Source: Promethearchaeota archaeon
Lineage (GTDB): Archaea > Asgardarchaeota > Lokiarchaeia > Sigyniarchaeales > SOKP01
Direction: 5' to 3'
Length of the DNA stretch: 47,969 nucleotides
Assembly (NCBI GenBank): GCA_011364925.1
Contig: RDOA01000026.1
Span: 1-47,969, forward strand
A model generated the notes under the pieces. The model made no database searches and was not told where the DNA came from. It saw nothing but the letters and a program-made list of their open reading frames with translations. Both the position numbers and the translations under genes were made by a program. This document shows, piece after piece, positions 35,566-43,016 of the stretch. Every line of letters starts with the position of its first letter. Position 1 is the first letter of the stretch.

Positions 35566-36054
35566 ATGAGAAATTTAAAATTGAAGGGACTAAAATACAA
35601 TAGAGGTAAATACGATTTATACGATGAGCGATTTGTATTTTTCCCTCCCCAAATAATTGATATTTTATCGTCGATTTATGGAGAAGGTGTTAAATCTTTA
35701 TTAGTTTGGTTAGGTAAAAAGGCTGGGTGGGGGCTGATTCAAAATTGGGATGATATTTTAAAGTCAAAATCATTAAATGATTTAGTTACTCAATTTTGTT
35801 CTATTCTAAGCAATCACGGATGGGGGAGATTTTCTCCTACGAAAATATCTGATAACTTAGTTGTAATTGAACTGTTTCATAACATTTCGAATGATTTAAA
35901 TAATCAATCCAAATACGTTTGTTATTATATAACAGGAATTTTGGCTGGTTTTGGGGAATATGCACTTTATAAAGTTAATGTAATAGAAAATACATGTTGT
36001 ATTGAGGATCCAAGTTTAAAATCATGCGAATTTAGGATAGAAAAAAACTTATGA
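35566..36054 (+). CDS. V4R (TRAPP/Bet3-related) domain protein
   Basis: The C-terminal 65 residues match the V4R pattern: V-C-Y-Y-I-T-G-I-L-A-G-F-G-E-Y near residue 122, then V-N-V-I-E-N-T-C-C and S-C-E-F-R-I at the end. V4R domains are small-molecule-binding domains related in fold to the eukaryotic TRAPP subunit Bet3, and Asgard genomes encode several. The N-terminal half has a typical helical opening. The ATG at 35566 is taken as start; an upstream TTG would add only four residues. It is a stand-alone domain with no output domain, so it may be an adaptor. Its neighbours are not functionally linked in any obvious way. Confidence 0.8.
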   Translation: MRNLKLKGLKYNRGKYDLYDERFVFFPPQIIDILSSIYGEGVKSLLVWLGKKAGWGLIQNWDDILKSKSLNDLVTQFCSILSNHGWGRFSPTKISDNLVVIELFHNISNDLNNQSKYVCYYITGILAGFGEYALYKVNVIENTCCIEDPSLKSCEFRIEKNL

Positions 36055-36063
36055 GCGGACAAT

Positions 36064-36450
36064 TCACCAAGGATCCCATTCTTCAGGATTAAGTTCCTCT
36101 GTGTCGTTATCATCAAGAATCTTTTCTTCAATTTCATGCTCATTTTTATATGATTCACTTTTGTTAGGATCTTGATTCATTGCTGGTATTACTTCTTTAG
36201 AATTTAAATCTTCGAGGTTAGAAACCTGATCTTCGCCAATTATCACATCCTTAAAGGCAGAAATTAGTGATAAGAAATTAAAAAACTCCTCCTTTTTCAT
36301 TTCAACAACTAAAGACTCACTATTTTTTAATAAAGTTAGCTTTAGAGTCCGAACTTCTCCACTTACTTCAACTGATGTCAATTCAATGCTTTCATTTTTG
36401 TTTTTTAACTGAATTTTCCATGATGTCTCTCTCGTTTTTTCAATTTCCAT
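36064..36450 (-). CDS. hypothetical protein with acidic tail
   Basis: I do not recognise this 128-residue protein. The first 75 residues look like a small beta-rich domain (alternating hydrophobic strands W-K-I-Q-L, L-K-L-T-L-L, L-V-V-E-M), followed by one helix. The last 45 residues are acidic and disordered, rich in E, D and N, and end with N-P-E-E-W-D-P-W. A charged tail ending in tryptophans could be a docking peptide; this is a guess. It converges with the V4R gene, nine bases between the stops, and lies downstream of the prepilin peptidase. Confidence 0.6.
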   Translation of the reverse strand: MEIEKTRETSWKIQLKNKNESIELTSVEVSGEVRTLKLTLLKNSESLVVEMKKEEFFNFLSLISAFKDVIIGEDQVSNLEDLNSKEVIPAMNQDPNKSESYKNEHEIEEKILDDNDTEELNPEEWDPW

Positions 36451-36590
36451 CTGTCAAAATTCACTCTAAAGGTAATTACAATTCAATTACTTAATAAAAA
36501 TTAACCAATTTAAAATTATCCTTATCACCATTTCATCCTTGTTAAATAAAAGAACACTCAAAGAAAGATTTCATACCACCATCGCCTTCT

Positions 36591-37253
36591 TTAACAAAAA
36601 TAATTGAACATTATGTAATTATTCATAAAAAAGATGAGGATAACAAGGGGAGGTCTATATTGAGCTAGAATTTGAAATTTTTCCTTTTTTCTGTTATATA
36701 ACAAATTCAAAGACTTTATGATGTATTTATTGTTTCGATAATTTTCAATTTGAGAGAAATCTAAAAATCTGTAAAAGATCATGATAAAAACCTTATGTGA
36801 AAAAGTAGGCCTTTCTAATAAACCATATAACATCTCAAACGTACTATTTCTTTCATAAATTTTGAAGAAGAAATATCTAACCAATATCAGGAAGAAATAT
36901 AAGAACAAAAATACGAAAAAGAAAGAGAATATCAAAGAGAAATTAAGTTTTTGAGTAGGATAAAAAAAAATAAGCATAATTAATAATTTACCATCACCCC
37001 CTCCTATTGCTTTTAAACAAAATAATATAAAAGAGAAAATAGCTACAATAAGTAGGAAAAATAACTTTGTGAAGATGAGAATAAAGATGTTATAATAACT
37101 AGCTGTAACTTCAGTAAAAATCAATAAACTCCCAACCAATAAAAATCCAAACAATGGCTCATTTGATATTTCCCTGTATTTAATATCCCGGTACATGCAA
37201 TAAATTAGTACGATATTTGTATAGAACAAAGAAAAAATAACATTTAATATCAT
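36591..37253 (-). CDS. A24 prepilin peptidase
   Basis: The two catalytic aspartates of type IV prepilin peptidases are clear: D23 in Y-R-D-I-K-Y-R-E-I-S-N and D87 in G-G-G-D-G-K. The protein is hydrophobic with about six membrane spans and lacks the bacterial methylase domain, as in TadV/CpaA and archaeal PibD/FlaK. The length is 220 aa. It should process the Flp-like pilin at 20970 and any pilins of the 31-35 kb locus. It starts three bases after the stop of a small HTH gene and, through it, is linked to Orc1/Cdc6 in one probable operon. Confidence 0.9.
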   Translation of the reverse strand: MILNVIFSLFYTNIVLIYCMYRDIKYREISNEPLFGFLLVGSLLIFTEVTASYYNIFILIFTKLFFLLIVAIFSFILFCLKAIGGGDGKLLIMLIFFYPTQKLNFSLIFSFFFVFLFLYFFLILVRYFFFKIYERNSTFEMLYGLLERPTFSHKVFIMIFYRFLDFSQIENYRNNKYIIKSLNLLYNRKKEKFQILAQYRPPLVILIFFMNNYIMFNYFC

Positions 37254-37256
37254 CCC

Positions 37257-37547
37257 TCATAGTTCGCCTTCCCATATCTCTATAAACTTGCTTAAACTCT
37301 TAGCACGTAGATCTTCAAATTTGTATCGATAAATTTTTATTCTCCCAAATAATTTTTCTTGAACCAAGTTATAGGATTTCAAATAAGCTAAATGATTTTT
37401 AACGCTTGTATGATTAAGTTTTGCATCTTTTATGATTTGAGAAATTGACATTTCCTTGTTTTTCGATAATAATTTTAATATTTTTACCCTTGCTCTTGAC
37501 CCTAATAAGTTTTCTATACCGCAGTTTTCAGCTATATCTTCCAGCAT
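37257..37547 (-). CDS. ArsR-like winged-helix regulator
   Basis: This 96-residue protein has a winged helix at about residues 13-80: G-S-R-A-R-V-K-I-L-K-L-L, then M-S-I-S-Q-I-I-K-D and the recognition helix T-S-V-K-N-H-L-A-Y-L, with a wing before Y-R-Y-K-F. The ATG shares one base with the stop codon of orc1/cdc6 (TGATG), showing translational coupling; an in-frame TTG one codon earlier is less likely. It lies between a replication initiator and a pilin peptidase gene and may regulate them, but no operator is apparent. Confidence 0.85.
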   Translation of the reverse strand: MLEDIAENCGIENLLGSRARVKILKLLSKNKEMSISQIIKDAKLNHTSVKNHLAYLKSYNLVQEKLFGRIKIYRYKFEDLRAKSLSKFIEIWEGEL

Positions 37548-38761
37548 CAAATCTCAATCCCCTTAGTTTGTAAAATGTTTACCAGAATTTCTTCAAATTT
37601 TGAAATTGGAATGTCTTGAACCGATATTAAGGCTTTACGACCCTTAATCGACTCACTTTTTATCTCCATATTAATAAGGCACTCTCTTTTAAATTCTTGA
37701 AGGTAGTTCCATAACTGGGAATGAGATCGAGGGTGTATAGCTAAATTCTCACATATTATCAAATAAGAATTAGTTATTTCCAGTACAGAAACCTGAATCC
37801 TTCCACTCTTCTTCAAAGCAGTAATTATTCCTAACAAAAAAATACCTTTTTGTATTGGTATGTATTTCAAAACATCAATAGTAGAAAAAGGAACGATATC
37901 ATGATTTGCTAGTCTCACACACTCCATCGTAATATGTTTTAAATTCTGATTTTCAGCAATTTTAGTTGCTTTCCAGATCAAATTTAAACCATACCTAATG
38001 TCTCCACTTTGATAAACTAAATCTGCAATAGTCTCAATTAGTTTATCTGACATTACATTTTCTTTTAAACTTAGGCTAACCCTATATCTTAAAATAACAC
38101 ATAATTGCTCATTAGTATATTTTTTAAAATGAATTATATTCCTTTGCAAGGTACTCATAGTGCTTATATCTAGACTACTTATACAGGATATATCCCTTAC
38201 AATTCCTATAATAGATATATGTTGCTGATTATTGAAAGAATCATCATTAATTCTTGTAAGAGAATAAATTAAATCTTCACTATTATTTATTAAATAACTT
38301 AATTCGTCTAATACTATTAATAAATGAAAATTTTGATTGTGTACAATGTCTATGATGATGTCAAGCAAATCTTGAGGAGAATATCCCCTTTTAGGAAAAT
38401 TTATGTTAAGAGTATCAATTATTTTGATTAATACTTTATAGCTAGTCCTTTCTTTCCGACAGTTTATGTGGATGTATTTGATTACATTTGATCTTTTACG
38501 CGCTGCGTTCATTAACATTTCTCCAAATAGTTTAATCGTAGCAGTTTTTCCAATCCCAGTTTTCCCGGTAATCAATATTTTCCGCGAAATTGAATTCGGG
38601 TTCGTTATTAATTCTAAAAATAGTCGAGATAGTAGTGATAATTCCTTTTCTCTATGCGGTAGTTTATTAGGAATATAGCTATTCTCTAGAGCTCTCTCAC
38701 ATTTAAATAGTGTTGGTTTTCTTAATAAATCTTCAAAGTAATCAATTGTCATAGAGAACAT
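37547..38761 (-). CDS. cdc6: Orc1/Cdc6 replication initiator
   Basis: Archaeal Orc1/Cdc6 binds origins and loads the MCM helicase. The AAA+ Walker A is G66-K-T-G-I-G-K72-T, Walker B L-I-V-L-D-E-L near residue 145, and sensor/lid regions follow (R-D-I near 203, D-I-R-Y-G near 265). The C-terminal 110 residues form a winged helix for DNA contact. The length (404 aa) is normal. It is preceded by a 260-base gap with inverted repeats that could be an origin. It is the first gene of a tight run with an HTH regulator and a prepilin peptidase. Confidence 0.93.
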   Translation of the reverse strand: MFSMTIDYFEDLLRKPTLFKCERALENSYIPNKLPHREKELSLLSRLFLELITNPNSISRKILITGKTGIGKTATIKLFGEMLMNAARKRSNVIKYIHINCRKERTSYKVLIKIIDTLNINFPKRGYSPQDLLDIIIDIVHNQNFHLLIVLDELSYLINNSEDLIYSLTRINDDSFNNQQHISIIGIVRDISCISSLDISTMSTLQRNIIHFKKYTNEQLCVILRYRVSLSLKENVMSDKLIETIADLVYQSGDIRYGLNLIWKATKIAENQNLKHITMECVRLANHDIVPFSTIDVLKYIPIQKGIFLLGIITALKKSGRIQVSVLEITNSYLIICENLAIHPRSHSQLWNYLQEFKRECLINMEIKSESIKGRKALISVQDIPISKFEEILVNILQTKGIEI

Positions 38762-38793
38762 CTGATAAAATTATATTACAAGTTAGAAAATCA

Positions 38794-38803
38794 TTATATA
38801 TAA
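38794..38803 (-). promoter_or_regulatory. TATA box of cdc6
   Basis: TTATATATAA lies 33-42 bases before the cdc6 start codon, giving a predicted transcription start within about ten bases of the ATG. Confidence 0.5.
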
Positions 38804-38867
38804 CGCAATACAGAGTTCTAATTTTTTATCATAATAATGAATAATTTAAGATATATTCACATATGGT

Positions 38868-38900
38868 ACTCCTTGGAGTGTATTGAATTACACTGTGAAA
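38868..38900. other. inverted-repeat cluster upstream of cdc6, candidate origin element
   Basis: Two inverted repeats overlap: ACTCC-TT-GGAGT (38868-38879) and AGTGTA-TTGAAT-TACACT (38877-38894). They run into TTACACTGTGAAA, which has an imperfect dyad (CAC-T-GTG flanked by TT and AA) somewhat like archaeal mini-ORB sites. Origins often lie beside cdc6 genes. Only one such cluster is seen and the match to known ORB sequences is weak. Confidence 0.3.
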
Positions 38901-39021
38901 GTAATAGATATTCTTCGACAATTTAGAGAAGGGCTATAGCTTTTTTCTGTCGGCTGAAATACATTGTTCGTTGCGAGAATATTACTGCCCACTCTTTTGA
39001 GATTAAGTGATGGATGGGATT

Positions 39022-40239
39022 TTAGAATTTAAATGTTAAATCTCTAATTAGTTTAAATTTATTCCTTTGGAAATTATATAATTTTAGACTAATTAGTGAT
39101 AAGAGCATAAGTAAAATGGAAAAAAGGCTAATGTTCGTCAAGAGAAATTGATTAGAAATTCCTTGAAAAAGGAAATTTTCAATATTTAAGTGTAATGATA
39201 AAGTTAGATTCTCCAATTGACTAGTTCCGTGAAAGGTTATGTCGATATAAACTTCCTTTTCGGTAGTTTGAAAGATGATATTATTCAGAGAAACAACAAT
39301 ACTCAAAAGCCCTGATTGGTTAGTCATTAGGTCTAATTCATGTTCAAAGGTAGTATCACTATAAAAAACCAACTTTATCATCTCGTTTCCAACTGGTTTT
39401 TCACTTTGGTTATACAAGTAATAAAAATAAAGCAATATATCAATAGAATTAGATTTTTCTAGGTTTTTATGAAATCTAGTAATATTCACGAAAACAGGGA
39501 TTTTTTTAACAAATAACTCATAAGAAAATGTAGTGTCGTTATAAATCAAATTGTCTTTTATGCTGAATCTCAGTTCGTTCCTTCCCGGATTTAAGTGAGT
39601 AGTAGACGAGATATTAAATGAAATTTCACCATTTTCATTAGTTGTTAAATTAGTTTGGAAAAGAATCTCTCCATTGCTTAAAGTGAATAGGTTAAGCGTC
39701 TCATTTTTAATAAGAGAGTTATTCTTCGTATCGAAAAAAGTTGCAGTAAAATAGTTAGTTTCTCCAAGTGTTAAAACATCTTTAAAATCGCTTAATTGAC
39801 AGGATAATCCTCTTTTGATAATGCTAATCGTTAAGCTTTCATACAAATAAAATTCCTCACCCCCTGCATGAGAATCTTCGTAAAAATTATACAGTTTTAT
39901 GTATAAGATATTTGCAAAATTCGAGTAAGGAAGATCTAGTAGTTGAATATTTACTGTCCAATTTTTAGTCAAAGTTCCAATAGCATAATATTTGGGAGAA
40001 TTACATATATTATTATCAAATGCGTCAAAAATCTGAATTTGCATAAACGCAGTCTCAATCTCAGGATCATAATATAAATCCCAAGATGCGTTAATTTTTA
40101 TTTTTTCCTGGGTGTAGTAAGTATCTTTGTCAGTTATTAAACTTGTATTTGTACATGTAACTCCGTTTACTGGTCGCGTTAATAAGATTATCACAATCAG
40201 ACTGCATGATAAGATACCTACTTTGATCTTTTTGTTCAC
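39022..40239 (-). CDS. exported, membrane-anchored surface protein
   Basis: The N-terminus (residues 1-26) is a signal peptide or signal anchor: basic start, hydrophobic I-V-I-I-L-L, then a likely cleavage near V-N-G-V. The bulk is beta-strand rich with many asparagine glycosylation-type sequons (N-x-S/T) and two or three Ig/invasin-like segments. One has N-E-N-G-E-I-S-F near residue 205 and another N-Q-S-G-L-L-S-I near 310. A C-terminal membrane helix at about residues 367-388 is followed by a basic tail. It is probably anchored to the outer face of the cell membrane, as S-layer-associated proteins are. No specific function is evident. Confidence 0.78.
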   Translation of the reverse strand: MNKKIKVGILSCSLIVIILLTRPVNGVTCTNTSLITDKDTYYTQEKIKINASWDLYYDPEIETAFMQIQIFDAFDNNICNSPKYYAIGTLTKNWTVNIQLLDLPYSNFANILYIKLYNFYEDSHAGGEEFYLYESLTISIIKRGLSCQLSDFKDVLTLGETNYFTATFFDTKNNSLIKNETLNLFTLSNGEILFQTNLTTNENGEISFNISSTTHLNPGRNELRFSIKDNLIYNDTTFSYELFVKKIPVFVNITRFHKNLEKSNSIDILLYFYYLYNQSEKPVGNEMIKLVFYSDTTFEHELDLMTNQSGLLSIVVSLNNIIFQTTEKEVYIDITFHGTSQLENLTLSLHLNIENFLFQGISNQFLLTNISLFSILLMLLSLISLKLYNFQRNKFKLIRDLTFKF

Positions 40240-40345
40240 ATCATTTTTATTTATTAATATATAAAAACTCAGATAATACCATAAAACATTTATTTTATCA
40301 AATATTTAAATTCAAAACTAAGAAATATGTTTTTACTGAGAGAAA

Positions 40346-40546
40346 ATGGGAAAAGTTCGAACCCTATTAATAAAAAAAGTATCGAAAGAATTAATAAATA
40401 AATATCCTGATGTTTTTTCTACAGATTTTGACGAAAACAAAAAACTATTAGACAAGTATCTTGAAGCAGACTCAAAACATCTAAGAAATCGTATTTCGGG
40501 ATACATTGTCAACCTTGTGAAAATTAAATCTCGAGAACAAGCATAA
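40346..40546 (+). CDS. rps17e: ribosomal protein eS17
   Basis: This 66-residue protein is eS17, a small-subunit protein shared by archaea and eukaryotes. The opening M-G-K-V-R-T-x-x-I-K-K, the D-F-D-x-N-K-K-L-L segment and the closing L-R-N-R-I-S-G-Y-I-V-N-L-V-K-I match the family. The short archaeal length is as expected. It is followed 35 bases later by a UPF0148 gene on the same strand. Confidence 0.93.
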   Translation: MGKVRTLLIKKVSKELINKYPDVFSTDFDENKKLLDKYLEADSKHLRNRISGYIVNLVKIKSREQA

Positions 40547-40581
40547 ATCTTTTTAAAATCACAAGAAATTATAATAGAAAA

Positions 40582-40962
40582 GTGGTATCTATTAAGGAAG
40601 ACGCAAAAATCATGGCAGACCTTTTAAAATCTGGTCATAGAATGCTCAATTTATCTTGTCCTATTTGTAAAAATCCAATTTTCCAGAAAAAAAATGGAAC
40701 TGCTTTTTGTCCAATATGTAATAGGAAAGTGTTATTGGTTGAAGATGAAACAAAATTGGAAAATGAGGAAAAATTAGAACATAAAGGCGATAGTAAGGAA
40801 ATAAAAAATATTAGAAGTATTCTTATTCCTATACTTATTAAAAAGTTTCAGTGGGTTTCTCAAAAACTAGAAGCCGAAACTCAATTAAGCGTATTAAGTG
40901 AATATTTAGAGATAACACTTAAAATTCTTAACTTATTCGATAAAATTAATAACCTAAACTAA
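40582..40962 (+). CDS. UPF0148 (autoantigen p27-like) zinc protein
   Basis: The start (A-D-L-L-K-S-G-H-R-M-L) and the zinc ribbon C26-P-I-C29 / C43-P-I-C46 are the signature of the archaeal UPF0148 family, related to the human Sjogren syndrome/scleroderma autoantigen 1 (p27). A charged linker and a helical tail follow. The function is not established. The GTG at 40582 is used as start; an ATG ten codons on would still leave the ribbon intact. It is downstream of eS17 and probably cotranscribed. Confidence 0.88.
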   Translation: MVSIKEDAKIMADLLKSGHRMLNLSCPICKNPIFQKKNGTAFCPICNRKVLLVEDETKLENEEKLEHKGDSKEIKNIRSILIPILIKKFQWVSQKLEAETQLSVLSEYLEITLKILNLFDKINNLN

Positions 40963-40992
40963 AATCAACTCGTTTTATCTATTCTTTTAAAA

Positions 40993-41102
40993 TGCTTCTG
41001 CCGGGATTTGAACCCGGGTCGCGAGGGTGAGAGCCTCACATGCATAATCCTTCTTTCTAATATAAGAAAAGAGTAAGTTTGACCGAACTACACTACAGAA
41101 GC
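40993..41102 (-). tRNA. tRNA-Glu (anticodon CUC) with D-arm intron
   Basis: On the minus strand the acceptor GCTTCTG/CAGAAGC pairs perfectly, with discriminator A and no CCA. The T-arm is CCGGG-TTCAAAT-CCCGG. The anticodon stem TGAGG/CCTCG closes loop CTCTCAC, giving anticodon CTC. The D-arm GTGTAGTTCGGTCAA is typical of archaeal tRNA-Glu but is interrupted by about 35 bases before its 3' strand. Without these the tRNA is 75 nt. No intron occurs at 37/38. Confidence 0.92.
41044..41078 (-). other. tRNA-Glu intron near positions 21/22 (about 35 nt)
   Basis: The best relaxed bulge-helix-bulge has central helix GGTC/GATT (two wobble pairs), bulges AAA and ATG, and inner pairing CTT/AAG then TTTCT/AGAAA. 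It joins GTCAA to GCATG, making D-stem GTGT/GCAT. Boundaries could shift by two bases. Confidence 0.6.
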
Positions 41103-41234
41103 AACATTATAATTAATGCGTGTTCATTTTAATAAAGGTAATTTAGATTATAAATATAATTAACAAAATTTATAGAAATTAAAAAACAATTTTATTTTAA
41201 TGAACCCAAATTTATGTCAAGAATAAACCAAAGT

Positions 41235-42263
41235 TTAATTTTCTTTTTTTACGAAAACGGGTTTAAGTAGATTTACATAGTGATCTCTAATAGAATATTC
41301 AGCAATATCAGTTGCTTCTGAAATTATTTTCTGAGTTAAGAATGCTTTTTGATTATGCTCTTTAGACAACAATTTATCTGCTAAATATATTATTGCTCCT
41401 GTTAGAATAAAAGGATTTCGTCCTCCACGATCCCAATCAGATAAACTTTTTAGAATAAATCTACACTTACTAGTCAATTTATATTTATAATCTTCTTTGG
41501 ACCAAATAGCCCCTTTTTTTATCAACCTAGTTTCCAAAGATTCATGACTTACGACATTTTCTATTAGTCTGATTAAATAGTCTTCACTCCTATGCGGAAT
41601 AACTTTACTACTTAAATGTGTTTTATATCTAATGCCATCTCTTAAAATGAGCCTTGGATTAACCCTATGACCAAAATTTTGAAATGCATTTGAGATTTCG
41701 TTTATTGTAATTGGTGCGTTATGATACGCTCTGCGGACAGAATAAAAAATACAGAAAGCAATCAATGATATGTTGTTAATTACTTTTTTTTCATTTTTAA
41801 CAATCTTTCGGTAGTAGTATGCGGCATTATTTCTAATATCTTTGCTTAAGTTAAGATAAATAGAAATCTTATTTAGAATATTAAAAACTCTATACTCAGT
41901 TTCATGATTTTTTATTCTTAAGAATTGAGCATAATTTTTCTTTAGCCTTCTGTACAATTTTTGCTCATCTGGGGGCAATAATTTCCCTGTTTTATCTCGA
42001 AGATATTTTGAATTTTCGTAATCGATGAATGTTCCTAATCCTCCAACATAATCAGTCCTCTCTCCTAATGATACATATTGTTTATTTAAGTTACTCTTAT
42101 TATTGACATCGTTAAAGATATATGACGAATCTTGAAATAAATTACCTAGAACTAAGCCACATCCCTTACAAATAATTTCATATGAATTTGTTATAACACG
42201 ATTTCCACATTCAGGACAAGTTTCTCCACTTTTTTTTTCTTCTATATTAACTATCAAATTCAA
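41235..42263 (-). CDS. divergent second TFB
   Basis: A second transcription factor B paralogue of 342 aa. The zinc ribbon is C16-P-E-C19 and C32-K-G-C35. The B-reader shows only part of the usual pattern (G-E-R-T-D-Y-V-G-G-L-G-T-F-I-D near residues 65-82). The cyclin repeats are lysine- and tyrosine-rich and poorly conserved compared with the TFB at 17.9 kb. Extra TFBs in archaea often direct special promoter sets; a BRF-like role is also conceivable. Its start is preceded by a 236-base divergent gap. Confidence 0.87.
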   Translation of the reverse strand: MNLIVNIEEKKSGETCPECGNRVITNSYEIICKGCGLVLGNLFQDSSYIFNDVNNKSNLNKQYVSLGERTDYVGGLGTFIDYENSKYLRDKTGKLLPPDEQKLYRRLKKNYAQFLRIKNHETEYRVFNILNKISIYLNLSKDIRNNAAYYYRKIVKNEKKVINNISLIAFCIFYSVRRAYHNAPITINEISNAFQNFGHRVNPRLILRDGIRYKTHLSSKVIPHRSEDYLIRLIENVVSHESLETRLIKKGAIWSKEDYKYKLTSKCRFILKSLSDWDRGGRNPFILTGAIIYLADKLLSKEHNQKAFLTQKIISEATDIAEYSIRDHYVNLLKPVFVKKEN

Positions 42264-42486
42264 CCCACATCAATTTGTTATTATAACCTAATTAACTAAG
42301 GAAACTTTTATCTCAATTTTGTGAAGGTTTAATTAAATGTGATGAAAACTTATTTCATTAGTAGGTATTAACTTGACTTAGAGTCAGACTGAGAGGATAC
42401 TAGAAGTAAAAAAAAAAGGATTTTATAATAATAGATTCCAATTTATTTAACAGAAATTTTAATCTGGAGTACTGAACTAGTTAGCT

Positions 42487-42494
42487 AGGAGAGG
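42487..42494 (+). promoter_or_regulatory. strong ribosome-binding site before a TTG start
   Basis: AGGAGAGG lies five bases before the TTG at 42500. No in-frame ATG is near, so this site decides the TTG as the start of the 79-residue protein. Confidence 0.6.
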
Positions 42495-42499
42495 ATGAT

Positions 42500-42739
42500 T
42501 TGAATCGAATTCAAAACCAATCTAAGGAAGTCCAATTTATTACACCGTCTCATCACGATTTATTAAAGGAACTTATTGAAGATGTAGAAAAATTTTTGAA
42601 GGGAAAGAGAAATGTAATGTATTCTGATATTATTAATCTAATTATAAGAGAAGACTATAGAGGAAAAAGGTTCAATGAAATAATAGTATGGTGTAATTAT
42701 AAAATAAAGCAAGGAAAGTATGATATAATGATCGAATAG
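42500..42739 (+). CDS. small hypothetical protein
   Basis: This 79-residue, charged, helical protein is unrecognised. It has three predicted helices (residues 17-35, 40-50 and 55-72) with R-E-D-Y-R-G-K-R near the middle, which could be a small DNA- or protein-binding bundle. The strong ribosome-binding site before its TTG start supports real translation. It is followed by a 277-base gap and then the orphan GTPase on the same strand. Confidence 0.55.
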   Translation: MNRIQNQSKEVQFITPSHHDLLKELIEDVEKFLKGKRNVMYSDIINLIIREDYRGKRFNEIIVWCNYKIKQGKYDIMIE

Positions 42740-42959
42740 AATAAACTCTAAAAAAATTTCTTAAAATCAAGAAGAATAACTCAAAGAATTAGTTCTGTTC
42801 ATTAATTTTAGGTATCTAGAATCTTGCAATTGGCTTTTAACTTTAAACTCATACATTACTGAGAATTAAAACTAAAATAAAGTTAAAAATGCGTAATTAT
42901 ATTAATATTTAATAATATTATTTTATAAAGACCAAAGAGATGGTTCTATTATAGTTAGG

Positions 42960-42970
42960 TATATAATAAA
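42960..42970 (+). promoter_or_regulatory. TATA box of the orphan GTPase
   Basis: TATATAATAAA lies 47-57 bases before the ATG at 43017, predicting a transcript with a leader of about 20-30 bases. A GAGG ribosome-binding sequence at 43005-43008 fits such a leader. Confidence 0.45.
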
Positions 42971-43016
42971 CATAGCTCGGTCTTTTATATGAGATAACTT
43001 CAAAGAGGATCATTAT

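Noticed and set aside
42339-42392. possible C/D box small RNA (GTGATGA then CTGA 43 bases later)
   Set aside because: No convincing internal D' and C' boxes and no terminal stem, so the match may be chance.
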